Of a stretch of 29,526 nt of DNA, positions 17,343-25,756 are shown piece by piece (position 1 is the stretch's first letter; every line of letters starts with the position of its first letter). A program made the position numbers and the translations under genes. The notes under the pieces were generated by a model. It was not told the origin of the DNA and did no database searches. It worked only from the letters and a program-made list of their open reading frames with translations. Origin of the DNA: Bacteroidales bacterium (GTDB lineage: Bacteria > Bacteroidota > Bacteroidia > Bacteroidales > F082); NCBI GenBank assembly GCA_017651645.1, contig JAGCCO010000021.1:1-29526 (forward strand). Direction: 5' to 3'.

Positions 17343-17358
17343 TATTTTTGCAAAAATA
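17343..17358. promoter_or_regulatory. Palindromic divergent promoter between DUF1599 and folP
   Basis: TATTTTTGCAAAAATA is a perfect 16-base palindrome. On either strand it reads TATTTTTG, a full TAnnTTTG -7 match, so one sequence can serve both genes. It lies 12 bases before the folP ATG (17371) and 8 bases before the DUF1599 ATG (17334, minus). The -33 positions are weak on both sides. Confidence 0.6.
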
Positions 17359-17370
17359 AAACTTTTTTCA

Positions 17371-18219
17371 ATGCTGAGAATCAATTCAAGGAATAAAACC
17401 CTCATTTTCGACCGCCCCGCCCTCATGGGTATCCTCAACGTGACGCCCGACTCGTTCTCCGACGGCGGCCGTTACAACCAGATGGATAAGGCCATTGAAC
17501 ACTGTGAGCAGATGATTGCCGACGGGGCTGACTTCATCGATATCGGCGGATGCTCCACCCGACCTAACAACGCCATCGCCACGGAAAACGAGGAGTTGGA
17601 GCGCGTCGTCCCCATCCTGAAAGCTATAAGGAAAGCCTTTCCTGAAACCTTGATTTCCATCGATACCTTTAGGAAAAGCATAGCCGAAGCCTGCATGGAC
17701 GAAGGTGCGGACCTCATCAACGATATCTCGGGCGGACTGTTTGACGCGGAGATGCTGCCTTATATCGGCCAAAACCATATCCCCTATGTGATGATGCACT
17801 GTGTAGGTACGCCCGAGACCATGCACCAATATGCCCTCGGCGGCGACATCCACCAAACCGTGTTGGACTTTTTTAGACAGCAATGTGAAATCCTCGAAGC
17901 ATACGGTGAGCAGCAGATCATCCTCGACCCTGGCATCGGCTTCGGCAAAAGCCTTGAAGCTAACTACCAGTTGCTCAGCGACTTGAATCGATATCGTTAT
18001 AACAATTTGCCCATCCTCATCGGCATCTCGAGGAAGTCATTAATAAATAAGGTGTTGCACACCACCCCCGACACGGCCGAGAACGGGACGACGGTTGTGA
18101 ACACCATCGCCCTGCTCAACGGTGCCGACATTCTTCGCGTCCACGACGTAAAAAATGCGCGCGAAGCCATCGAATTGGTCGGGACTTTTTTTAATTTTGC
18201 GCAAAAATTCACGCTATGA
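17371..18219 (+). CDS. folP: Dihydropteroate synthase
   Basis: Cytoplasmic enzyme of folate synthesis; joins p-aminobenzoate to hydroxymethyl-dihydropterin pyrophosphate and is the target of sulfonamides. The 282 residues carry NVTPDSFSDGG (23-33), GGCSTRP (59-65), the SIDTFR stretch (96-101), NDISGG (117-122), DPGIGFGKS and the terminal RVHD. The ATG at 17371 was chosen because MLRIN is close to the family start and follows the promoter; the longer open frame runs through the promoter and into the opposite gene. The stop overlaps the cdaA start by four bases (ATGA), so the pair is translationally coupled. Confidence 0.96.
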   Translation: MLRINSRNKTLIFDRPALMGILNVTPDSFSDGGRYNQMDKAIEHCEQMIADGADFIDIGGCSTRPNNAIATENEELERVVPILKAIRKAFPETLISIDTFRKSIAEACMDEGADLINDISGGLFDAEMLPYIGQNHIPYVMMHCVGTPETMHQYALGGDIHQTVLDFFRQQCEILEAYGEQQIILDPGIGFGKSLEANYQLLSDLNRYRYNNLPILIGISRKSLINKVLHTTPDTAENGTTVVNTIALLNGADILRVHDVKNAREAIELVGTFFNFAQKFTL

Positions 18220-18989
18220 TTGACCTTTTCATCCAATTCCGTATCTTCGACGTCATCGATATCATCCTGGTGGCCTTGCTCTTTTTCTGGTTCTACCGCA
18301 TTTTAAAGGGTACTTCTGCCATCAGCATCTTCTTGGGCATCGTGGCCATCTTCCTCATCTGGCAAGTGGTCAAGGCCTTGCAGATGGAACTGCTCAGCAC
18401 CATCCTCGGTGCCTTCGTCAGTGTCGGCTTCATAGCGCTCATCATCATCTTCCAACCTGAGATTCGTCGGTTCCTTTTCACCATCGGCACCCAAGCACAG
18501 GAAGGCAAGTTATCGCAAAGGTTCAAATTTTTGAGAGTCACTGGAAATGCCGGCCTCGATGTGGAATCAATCACCAAGGCTTGCCAAAACATGTCGGACA
18601 TCAAGCAAGGTGCACTCATTCTCATCGCCCGCAAGAACAATCTTGACGACATCGCCTCAACGGGTGTTGTGGTCAATGCCGACATCAGCCACTCGCTGAT
18701 TGAGAACATCTTCTTCAAGAACAGTCCATTACACGACGGAGCCATGATTATCCGTAACAACCGCATCACGGCCGCCCGTTGCATCCTGCCCGTGACGCAA
18801 AAGACCAACATACCTGGTCATTATGGCTTACGGCATCGTGCCGCCATCGGCGTGACAGAAGTCAACGACTGCATCGCACTCGTAGTCTCTGAAGAAACGG
18901 GCAACATCAGCATGGTGATAAACGGCCAAATCAGCACCGTTAAACCTTTGGATTTGAAGGAAATAATCGAGAAAGAGTTGAGAGTTTAG
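18216..18989 (+). CDS. cdaA: Diadenylate cyclase, CdaA/DacA type
   Basis: Makes the second messenger cyclic di-AMP from two ATP. The 257 residues have three N-terminal membrane helices (about 11-30, 36-52, 60-80) followed by a DAC domain (about 105-240). Signature residues are DGAMII (174-179) and GLRHRAAIGVTE (204-215), which bind the nucleotide and metal. This matches CdaA, the membrane-bound class. No cdaR (YbbR) gene follows, as is common outside Firmicutes. It overlaps folP by four bases. In other bacteria the product controls potassium and osmotic balance; the role here is inferred. Confidence 0.96.
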   Translation: MIDLFIQFRIFDVIDIILVALLFFWFYRILKGTSAISIFLGIVAIFLIWQVVKALQMELLSTILGAFVSVGFIALIIIFQPEIRRFLFTIGTQAQEGKLSQRFKFLRVTGNAGLDVESITKACQNMSDIKQGALILIARKNNLDDIASTGVVVNADISHSLIENIFFKNSPLHDGAMIIRNNRITAARCILPVTQKTNIPGHYGLRHRAAIGVTEVNDCIALVVSEETGNISMVINGQISTVKPLDLKEIIEKELRV

Positions 18990-19027
18990 AGTCAGTTTAA
19001 AGTTGAGATTGTAATACTCTAAACTCT
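18981..19027. terminator. Inverted repeat at the folP-cdaA 3' end
   Basis: AGAGTTTAGAGT (18981-18992) is exactly complementary to ACTCTAAACTCT (19016-19027) with a 23-base loop. The cdaA stop codon lies inside the left arm. The right arm continues into short tandem copies of CTAAAC up to 19046. It lies between convergent genes and may end both transcripts, although it has no T-run. Confidence 0.6.
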
Positions 19028-19044
19028 AAACACTAAACTCTAAA

Positions 19045-19818
19045 CTATTCAATTTCAACAAACCCATCGCCCTCTTCCGCATATCGTAACTGCTTCTTAT
19101 ACGGGTCGTAGCGCAGCAACAACTGATAGGCATAGCCCTTTTTCTTGAGTTCTGCTCCTACATAACTGTTCATCATGTAGTCGTAGGTGTAACCCGCATA
19201 GAGTTTGCCAAGATACACGGCATAGTTATAGACATCATCAAGTTTCAGGGTGTCGATGGTATAAGTATAGTCAATTTTTTGGGTCCAAAACGAATAGTCT
19301 GTCTTGGAATCGAAGCCGTCCATGAGGTTGTGCTCGCAAAACAGCACGGGTTTCCAATCTCCATCGTTGACCTCAAACCATGAGGCCACATTGACCGTGT
19401 TCAAAGGATGCTTGTAGCTGTACTCGTCTGTGTCGCTGAAGAGATAATCCTCGTATTCCGTGATGCGACCCGAGACTTCCATACGCGAGAGCATCACCAG
19501 CCAATGAGTCGAGTCAACTTGCACATTTTCAATATCTTCAGGAACATAAACCTCAACACCATAATCGCCCATGGCAGCGGCATAGGCGTTATACATGACA
19601 TCCAGGAACAAGTCTTGACTGAAGCCATTCAACACCTCGGTCTGCTTGCCCAATTGGGTGTTGTATTCCACCTTCACCTCAGCTTGTTCGGGGAAATAGA
19701 CTGCCGCCTCAATATCAGGTCGCACAGCCAAGTATTTTTTGGCTAATTTTAGTTCTGTTTGACAACCTGAAAGCATCAAAACAAACAACAATCCTATGAA
19801 AACCAACTTCTTCATCAT
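19045..19818 (-). CDS. Lipoprotein of unknown function
   Basis: A 257-residue protein with a lipoprotein signal (KKLVFIGLLFVLMLSGC; lipidated Cys19). The mature part has a mix of strands and a Tyr-rich C-terminal half (YAVYLGKLYAGYTYDYMMNSYVG, DPYKKQLRYAEEGDGFVE). I recognise no domain. The start codons at 19818 and 19815 are both ATG; the first overlaps the parC stop by four bases (ATGA), so it is translated with parC and is the last gene of the transcript. A topoisomerase gene next to an envelope lipoprotein gives no clear functional clue. Confidence 0.82.
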   Translation of the reverse strand: MMKKLVFIGLLFVLMLSGCQTELKLAKKYLAVRPDIEAAVYFPEQAEVKVEYNTQLGKQTEVLNGFSQDLFLDVMYNAYAAAMGDYGVEVYVPEDIENVQVDSTHWLVMLSRMEVSGRITEYEDYLFSDTDEYSYKHPLNTVNVASWFEVNDGDWKPVLFCEHNLMDGFDSKTDYSFWTQKIDYTYTIDTLKLDDVYNYAVYLGKLYAGYTYDYMMNSYVGAELKKKGYAYQLLLRYDPYKKQLRYAEEGDGFVEIE

Positions 19819-22568
19819 AAATCACCTTCAAATAAATCCATCTGCACGCCATCGCCCTTTGGCTCCACAATCTCCAATGGTACATCGGCAGGATTGACAT
19901 GAATCTTCTCCGTAGCTTGTTCTTCCTCTGACGACTCATCGATTTCACCCGATCCATCAGGTGTCTCCTCTGTAGGCTCAGGTTGGAAAGGCTCAAGGAA
20001 CTCCCAAGTATCTATCTCACGTGTCGACAAGCGCTTGCCCTTAGCCTTGTAGCTCTTGATGCCGATGAACTCTTCCACGTTAACCTCATCGTCGGGGAAG
20101 CTGTTGCCCGCATCGCTGACCTTGTAGCTTAACAACAGACGCGGCATGTCATCAGTACTCATTCCCAAGTATTTCGCCTCTGGATGCTCCCCAATGAAAG
20201 AAGCGCGGGCATTCAGCTTGGTCTCGGCCTCGATACAGAAACGCTTCAGATACATCTTCTGGGTCTCGCCTTCGATGTAGACGACAGAGAAAATCTCATC
20301 GGGATCGAACTTTCGGATTTCAACCATGTCATCGTCAAAGTGGGTGTTGAGGTCAAAGCCCGAAATCTTGAACTCCCCGTTGGCAAAAATCTGAAGGATA
20401 CGGTCGTCGCCCTCGAATGCACCGAGGTATTGTCCACGTTTGTCGGCATTGAGACGGTGCACCGTATCATCGTACCAAATCTCACGTGCATCAAGGGTGG
20501 AGACACCTTCTCCGCCCTTCTTGATCTCCTTGACTTCGTACTTAGTGAGCAGGTTACCGCGTGTGTCACGGCCTTTCACGGCCAAGTCGGCAAACTTGTA
20601 GTCCACCGTCTTCTGCTTCTTGTTGAACAGCATCAACGTCACCTTGATGACCTCTGCCTCACCATTGGGATTCGACGAGAAATAACGTACCTTTGAGCCC
20701 GGCTTGCCTTGGGTGAGATCGTATTCCTTGTCGCGGGTAACTCCCTTCACGGCGAAGCGCTTCACATAATGAGGCGCACCGTTCTTACCGTCACGATAGA
20801 CGACATTATAGGTGGTTCGTCCGTCGTTCTTATGGAACACATCAACATGAATAACCTTCTGACCCACAAAGAGTTTTGGTTGCAATTTGACCACTACATA
20901 TTTGCCGTCCTCGTGGAAGACAATGATATCGTCCATATCGGAGCAGTCGCATACATACTCGTAAGCCTCCTTGTTCTTCTCACGTTTCAAGCCTTCGCCC
21001 GTGCAGACGAAGCCTTCGTCCTTGTTGACATACAGCTTCTCATTGTTGGCGGCCACGGCCACAGCGGAGATATTGTCAAAGTTGCGAATCTCGGTCTTGC
21101 GCTCACGGCCTTCACCGTATTTCTCTTTGATGTGCAGGAAATAGTCGATGGTGTAGTCCACGATATGGTCGAGGTTATAGTGTGCCTCTTCCATCCGCTT
21201 CTCAATATCAGCCAGTTGTTCGTCAGCTTTTTTGATATCGAACTTAGAGATCTTGCGGACAGGTCTCTCGCAGAGTTTCTCCACATCCTCGCGGGTGATT
21301 TCTCGTTTCAACAATTTGCGGTATTTGTCAAAGCGACGTTCAATGCCCGTGAGTTGGTCGTCCCAAGTCTCGTAGTCCCTGTTTTCCAGTTCCTTATAGA
21401 TACCTTTCTCAAAGAAAATCTTCTCCAACGAAATCCAATGCCAGCTGTTCTCCAATTCTTCGATAAGGATACGGAGTTCCCAGCTGAGCAGTTCCATCGT
21501 GCGGTCAGTGCTGAGTTTCAGGATCTCACTTACACCCATGAAGGCTGGATGCTGGTTGACGATGACGCAGGCATTTGGAGAGATGGACACTTCGCAGTCG
21601 GTGAAGGCATATAGCGCATCGATCGTTTGGTCAGGCGAAACACCAGGATTCAAATAGATCACAATTTCGCATTGCTCGGCTGTGTTGTCATCAATCTTCT
21701 TGATCTTGATTTTGCCCTTATCGTTACACTTCACAATGCTGTCGATGACACTACCCGTAGTGGTACCGTAGGGTATCTCGCTGATGACCAGTGTCTTCTT
21801 ATCCTGTTGACTAATCCGCGCACGAATACGCACCTTGCCACCTCGCAGACCGTCGTTGTAGTTGGTCACATCCATCAAGCCGCCCGTTGGAAAGTCAGGA
21901 TAGAGCGTAAAAGGCTCGTCGCGCAGGTAGGCGACAGAGGCGTCAATCAACTCGTTGAAATTGTGCGGCAGGAACTTGGATGCCAGACCCACGGCGATGC
22001 CTTCGGTGCCTTGGGCAAGCAGCAACGGGAACTTCACCGGCAAGGATACCGGCTCGGCGTTACGGTTGTCGTAGGAACGGGTCCAGTCAGTAGTCTTATG
22101 GTTGAAGACGACTTCTTTGGCGAACTTCGAAAGACGTGCCTCAATGTAACGAGGGGCTGCGGCATCGTCACCCGTAAGGATGTTGCCGAAGTTTCCTTGC
22201 GTGTCCATGAGCAGGTCTTTCTGGGCGAGTTGCACCAATGCATCGCCGATGGAGGCATCGCCGTGCGGGTGGTATTTCATCGTGTTACCCACGATGTTAG
22301 CCACCTTGTTGAAGCGTCCGTCGTCGAGTTCATCCATCGAATGCAGGATACGGCGCTGCACAGGCTTCAGTCCGTCCTCGATGGCGGGCACGGCACGTTC
22401 AAGGATGACATACGAGGCATAATCGAGAAACCAGTTCTCGAACATGCCTTTCAGTGGTATGACATGATATTCATCCTCTTGAGCCTGAGCATCTTCCACA
22501 CCTTCAAAACTATCGTCCATCGGCTGCTCGTCCAAAGGTCCGTTTTCCAAAATCTCTTCGTTATCCAT
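19815..22568 (-). CDS. parC: DNA topoisomerase IV subunit A (ParC-like)
   Basis: Type IIA topoisomerase subunit that cuts and rejoins DNA, mainly separating replicated chromosomes. The 917 residues begin with an acidic extension (1-35), then the breakage-reunion domain. This has HPHGDASIGDALVQ (100-113, the quinolone-determining region) and catalytic Y141 in APRYIEARL. A helical tower and a C-terminal domain (about 520-860) with weakly repeated strands follow; the GyrA-box QRRGGKG is not seen, so ParC is preferred over GyrA. The acidic tail ends VQMDLFEGDL, containing a QMDLF pentapeptide (909-913). No parE is adjacent. Start is the ATG at 22568, 53 bases after the FKBP gene. Confidence 0.93.
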   Translation of the reverse strand: MDNEEILENGPLDEQPMDDSFEGVEDAQAQEDEYHVIPLKGMFENWFLDYASYVILERAVPAIEDGLKPVQRRILHSMDELDDGRFNKVANIVGNTMKYHPHGDASIGDALVQLAQKDLLMDTQGNFGNILTGDDAAAPRYIEARLSKFAKEVVFNHKTTDWTRSYDNRNAEPVSLPVKFPLLLAQGTEGIAVGLASKFLPHNFNELIDASVAYLRDEPFTLYPDFPTGGLMDVTNYNDGLRGGKVRIRARISQQDKKTLVISEIPYGTTTGSVIDSIVKCNDKGKIKIKKIDDNTAEQCEIVIYLNPGVSPDQTIDALYAFTDCEVSISPNACVIVNQHPAFMGVSEILKLSTDRTMELLSWELRILIEELENSWHWISLEKIFFEKGIYKELENRDYETWDDQLTGIERRFDKYRKLLKREITREDVEKLCERPVRKISKFDIKKADEQLADIEKRMEEAHYNLDHIVDYTIDYFLHIKEKYGEGRERKTEIRNFDNISAVAVAANNEKLYVNKDEGFVCTGEGLKREKNKEAYEYVCDCSDMDDIIVFHEDGKYVVVKLQPKLFVGQKVIHVDVFHKNDGRTTYNVVYRDGKNGAPHYVKRFAVKGVTRDKEYDLTQGKPGSKVRYFSSNPNGEAEVIKVTLMLFNKKQKTVDYKFADLAVKGRDTRGNLLTKYEVKEIKKGGEGVSTLDAREIWYDDTVHRLNADKRGQYLGAFEGDDRILQIFANGEFKISGFDLNTHFDDDMVEIRKFDPDEIFSVVYIEGETQKMYLKRFCIEAETKLNARASFIGEHPEAKYLGMSTDDMPRLLLSYKVSDAGNSFPDDEVNVEEFIGIKSYKAKGKRLSTREIDTWEFLEPFQPEPTEETPDGSGEIDESSEEEQATEKIHVNPADVPLEIVEPKGDGVQMDLFEGDL

Positions 22569-22587
22569 AAGTTTACTCTATTGGTCG

Positions 22588-22595
22588 CAATAATA
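22588..22595 (-). promoter_or_regulatory. Possible internal parC -7 element
   Basis: On the minus strand TATTATTG matches seven of eight positions of TAnnTTTG and lies 20 bases before the parC ATG. No clear -33 TTTG is seen. It could provide extra transcription of parC independent of the upstream FKBP genes. Confidence 0.35.
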
Positions 22596-22621
22596 CAAAG
22601 AAGTCGTGAGAATCTAATCGA

Positions 22622-23935
22622 TTATTTGATTTCAACCAATTCCAGATCGATGACGACAGGCGTATAGGCAGGCAACCAAGTTTCATCGATTGAAACTTCT
22701 CCAAAACCTAACTCTGAAGGCACAACCAATTTCACCTTGGCCCCTGGTGACATGGTCATTACAGCTTCTTCAATCGCGGGTATCATCTCCCCACTCCCAA
22801 TCGTAAAAGAAATAGGTTTATTAAAATCATAACTCGATTCCAAGATAACACCTTCCAAATTGATAAGATTATAGTGCACCGACACATTATCACCCCATTG
22901 GGCAACATCACCCGTCCCTTCCTCTTCTCTAATGATATATAGTCCTGATTCTGTAGGGCTTTCCGTGACATCATTATCTTTTATCCATTTTTCTATAGCC
23001 TCTTTCTCCTTTTTCAGACAACGTTCTTTCTCCGCTTGTTTCTCAAGTGCAAGAGCCGCCTGTTTCTTTTCATAAGCCACTTTGTCCATCATGCTGTTCA
23101 ACTTCAGTTTGACAACCAAAGGAGAGTAAGGCTTGATATGTTTCTGATAACCAGCACTATCAAAAGCCAACTCAGAAGGTATCACACAACGCAGCACACC
23201 TCCAACTGGCACAAGGCCAATGGCTTGATTGAAACCTTCACAGAAAAAGCCTTCTCCGTATTGCATCTCAACTGGTTCAACACCAAAAGAGTTCATTATG
23301 GTATCGCCAGAAGGCTCACACACGGTGAAATCGAAATTAACGAAGTCTCCCATCTTGGCATATTTGTCCTTACCTTGCTTTTCCAAAATGATCAGACCAG
23401 ACTCCAAGATAGTATTGTTAGGATCTTCCCTCAAAGAAGCAAGAAACTCATTTTCAGCTGTTTTTAGGCTGTCAAGCAGTGCCTCGTGTTCGGCTTGAAG
23501 AACTTCGAAAGGCTTCACCGATACCAGTTTCAAATCGTAATAGATGGGCTTCCCTGCATATTCTTCGGGCACATCCGTTTTCATCGTCGTGACAAACACG
23601 GAGTCGCACAACACCAAGAGACGGGCTGAATCACCCACATGCATCATGCGCAGCGCATCCGGGACATCACCAACAAAATCTGCCTTCTTTATCACGAGGC
23701 TCATAGGTTTGTCGCCAACGGTAGAGAACAGCATGGAATCATTGAAAAACTGAGCCATCTCAAAAGTGACCTCGTCATCAAGACGAGGCATCACTTTTGA
23801 GCCGCTGCGACTGTAAAACTTCATGTATGCCCCACTATCCATTTTCTTAAATCCTGCATATATGGTGTCTTCCCTACATGAAGCCATGAGCAGGATTATA
23901 GTAAGGGCATACAATACTTTATTGAATGCTTTCAT
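22622..23935 (-). CDS. FKBP-type lipoprotein with three FKBP-like domains
   Basis: A 437-residue lipoprotein (signal ending LLMASC, Cys20). Three FKBP-like modules follow: about 40-145 (strongly degenerate), 190-290 (GDFVNFDFTV to IPSELAFDSAGY) and 340-437 (VSVHYNLINLEGVILESS to VPSELGFGE). A charged Lys/Glu helix of about 45 residues separates modules 2 and 3. The classical proline-isomerase residues are incomplete: MIPAIEEA replaces VIPGWxEG and no FDSS loop is intact in the first two. The role may be chaperone-like at the outer membrane or periplasm. The start overlaps the previous stop by one base (TAATG). Confidence 0.87.
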   Translation of the reverse strand: MKAFNKVLYALTIILLMASCREDTIYAGFKKMDSGAYMKFYSRSGSKVMPRLDDEVTFEMAQFFNDSMLFSTVGDKPMSLVIKKADFVGDVPDALRMMHVGDSARLLVLCDSVFVTTMKTDVPEEYAGKPIYYDLKLVSVKPFEVLQAEHEALLDSLKTAENEFLASLREDPNNTILESGLIILEKQGKDKYAKMGDFVNFDFTVCEPSGDTIMNSFGVEPVEMQYGEGFFCEGFNQAIGLVPVGGVLRCVIPSELAFDSAGYQKHIKPYSPLVVKLKLNSMMDKVAYEKKQAALALEKQAEKERCLKKEKEAIEKWIKDNDVTESPTESGLYIIREEEGTGDVAQWGDNVSVHYNLINLEGVILESSYDFNKPISFTIGSGEMIPAIEEAVMTMSPGAKVKLVVPSELGFGEVSIDETWLPAYTPVVIDLELVEIK

Positions 23936-24849
23936 TATTCTTCAAAATCAACGAGTTCGACTTCAAACATCAGGTTGGAGAATGCTGGAATCTTGTCGCC
24001 AGCAGGTCTGTCACCGTAGGCAAGATAATAAGGAATATAGAGCACACCCTTCTCGCCTTTCGACATCAGCTGTACGCCTTCGTCCCAACCAGGAATGACC
24101 TGACCGACGCCCAAGGGGAACACAAAGGGTTCACCTCTCTCGACAGACGAATCAAATACAGTGCCGTTGAGCAGTTTGCCAGTGTAGTGCATTTTGACAG
24201 GTTTGCCAACCTCAGGCTTTTCGCCATTGCCTTCTTGAGTCATCACATAGTAGAGACCAGATGCTGTAGGCTCAGCCACAATCTTGTTTTTGGCCAGATA
24301 ATCAGCCAGCTCCTTTGCGGCCTTGGCAGTTTCTTCAGGATGATCGGTCTGCAACAAGGCAGCTCTATCGGCATTCATCTTTCTCACATTCTCAGCAAAG
24401 CGTCTGGCATATTCGCTTTCCGGATAAAAGTCCTTCAGTTTGATCTCGAAACGCATCACATCGGTCGACTTGAACTTTTCAGGCAATTGGGGCTGTCCCA
24501 AGAGATACTTGAATGTGGAATCGATGTTCACAATGAAAGACGCCGAATCGCCTTTATGCATCATGGCCATTCCCTCAAAAAGGTCACCAGGGAACTGTGA
24601 CTCCATCAGCTGCATAATGTTCTCAGTAACAGGGACAACAACTGCCGTGTCGTTCACGGTGCAACCCAAAATCACTTCCATCAATTCGCCAACTTGAGGC
24701 TGTTCACCAGTGTTTTGCGTGAAGAACTGATAATACAATCCGTTTGTTGATTTTTCGTAGCCAGGATAAGCGGATTTTTCGTTGCAGGCACCCATGATGC
24801 CAATCGTCAGCATGGCTAAAACAGCCACAGAAAAGATACTTTTTTTCAT
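23935..24849 (-). CDS. FKBP-type peptidyl-prolyl isomerase lipoprotein
   Basis: A 304-residue lipoprotein (signal ending IGIMGAC, Cys22). An N-terminal degenerate FKBP-like module (about 50-145) and a helical linker (about 150-195) precede a canonical FKBP domain (about 205-304). The latter keeps the usual active-site set: HYTGKL, GTVFDSS, RGEPFVFPLG, VIPGWDEGVQ and YLAYGDR. It is the only one of the four adjacent FKBP proteins with all of these, so it is the best candidate for a true proline isomerase acting on envelope proteins. It begins 31 bases after the next FKBP gene. Confidence 0.92.
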   Translation of the reverse strand: MKKSIFSVAVLAMLTIGIMGACNEKSAYPGYEKSTNGLYYQFFTQNTGEQPQVGELMEVILGCTVNDTAVVVPVTENIMQLMESQFPGDLFEGMAMMHKGDSASFIVNIDSTFKYLLGQPQLPEKFKSTDVMRFEIKLKDFYPESEYARRFAENVRKMNADRAALLQTDHPEETAKAAKELADYLAKNKIVAEPTASGLYYVMTQEGNGEKPEVGKPVKMHYTGKLLNGTVFDSSVERGEPFVFPLGVGQVIPGWDEGVQLMSKGEKGVLYIPYYLAYGDRPAGDKIPAFSNLMFEVELVDFEE

Positions 24850-24880
24850 TTTTTTAAGATTTTAATTATTTGATACATTT

Positions 24881-25753
24881 TTACTTATTCACAATATTCA
24901 GTAATTCAACGTCAAAGATAAGATTGGAGTACGCAGGTATGTTTTGGTAAGCCTTCTCGCCATAGGCCAGAGTATAAGGTAGCACAAAACGAGCCTTCTC
25001 GCCCACACGCATCAAACCGATGCCCTCTTCCAAACCTCTCAGCACTTTGTGTTGACCCAAAGGCACCTCATAATACGCTCCCAACTCGTCGGAAGTGCCC
25101 AAAAGCGTCCCGTCAAGGTAGCTGACCACATATTTAATTTGGGCGGTCTGCCCTGTTTGAGGTGTTTTTCCCTTAGTAGTCACTAATTTTTTGTAAAACA
25201 ATCCCGTAGTAGTGTGGTCAGTGATATGGTTCGCATCTATATAATCGAGAAATGCCTTTTCCGAATCGGCTTTCAGTATCAACATCGCTTGATCGGCTTC
25301 AGCCTTCAATTGCTCAACAGTCTGAACATCAAGCAATTTTACTTCATAACGAAAATAATCACCAGGCTTCAAACCGACGGAATCGGGATCTATGCCATAA
25401 TACCGAACAGCTATTGAATCCGCCTTGACATAAAACGAAGCCGAATCACCCACATGCATCATGGCGTATGCTTCCTCCAAATCACCTGAAAAATAGGATT
25501 CCTTAAGTTGGGTAAACACATTATTCCCTGATTCCTGAAAATCATAATACAGAGAATCATTCAGATAGCAGGCCATCTGAATCATCATGTAATCCGTCAA
25601 TTTGGGCTGAGTTGCTGAAGGATTTTGGCTGTAGAACTTATAATACAGGCCCTTGGCGGTTTTCTTGTAACCAGGGAAATCCTGTGTACATGCCGACATC
25701 AGCAGTAATGCAGTCACGCAAACCGACACAAACAATAAGCTTTTTCTCTTCAT
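24881..25753 (-). CDS. FKBP-like lipoprotein with two degenerate modules
   Basis: A 290-residue lipoprotein (signal ending LLLMSAC, Cys22). The N-terminal part (PGYKKTAKGLYYKFYSQN, then MMHVGDSASFYV) closely parallels the 304-residue neighbour (PGYEKSTNGLYYQFFTQN, MMHKGDSASFIV), so the two are tandem paralogs. The C-terminal FKBP module (about 195-290) reads IKYVVSYLDGTLLGTS and VLRGLEEGIG, missing the FDSS loop and the active-site Trp. Proline-isomerase activity is therefore doubtful; a binding or chaperone role is possible. It is four bases from the GldI-like gene. Confidence 0.88.
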   Translation of the reverse strand: MKRKSLLFVSVCVTALLLMSACTQDFPGYKKTAKGLYYKFYSQNPSATQPKLTDYMMIQMACYLNDSLYYDFQESGNNVFTQLKESYFSGDLEEAYAMMHVGDSASFYVKADSIAVRYYGIDPDSVGLKPGDYFRYEVKLLDVQTVEQLKAEADQAMLILKADSEKAFLDYIDANHITDHTTTGLFYKKLVTTKGKTPQTGQTAQIKYVVSYLDGTLLGTSDELGAYYEVPLGQHKVLRGLEEGIGLMRVGEKARFVLPYTLAYGEKAYQNIPAYSNLIFDVELLNIVNK

Positions 25754-25756
25754 AAT

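Noticed and set aside
20709..22667. Two long plus-strand open frames opposite parC
   Set aside because: Both are antisense to conserved ParC sequence including the active-site tyrosine, and neither shows a start context or domain.
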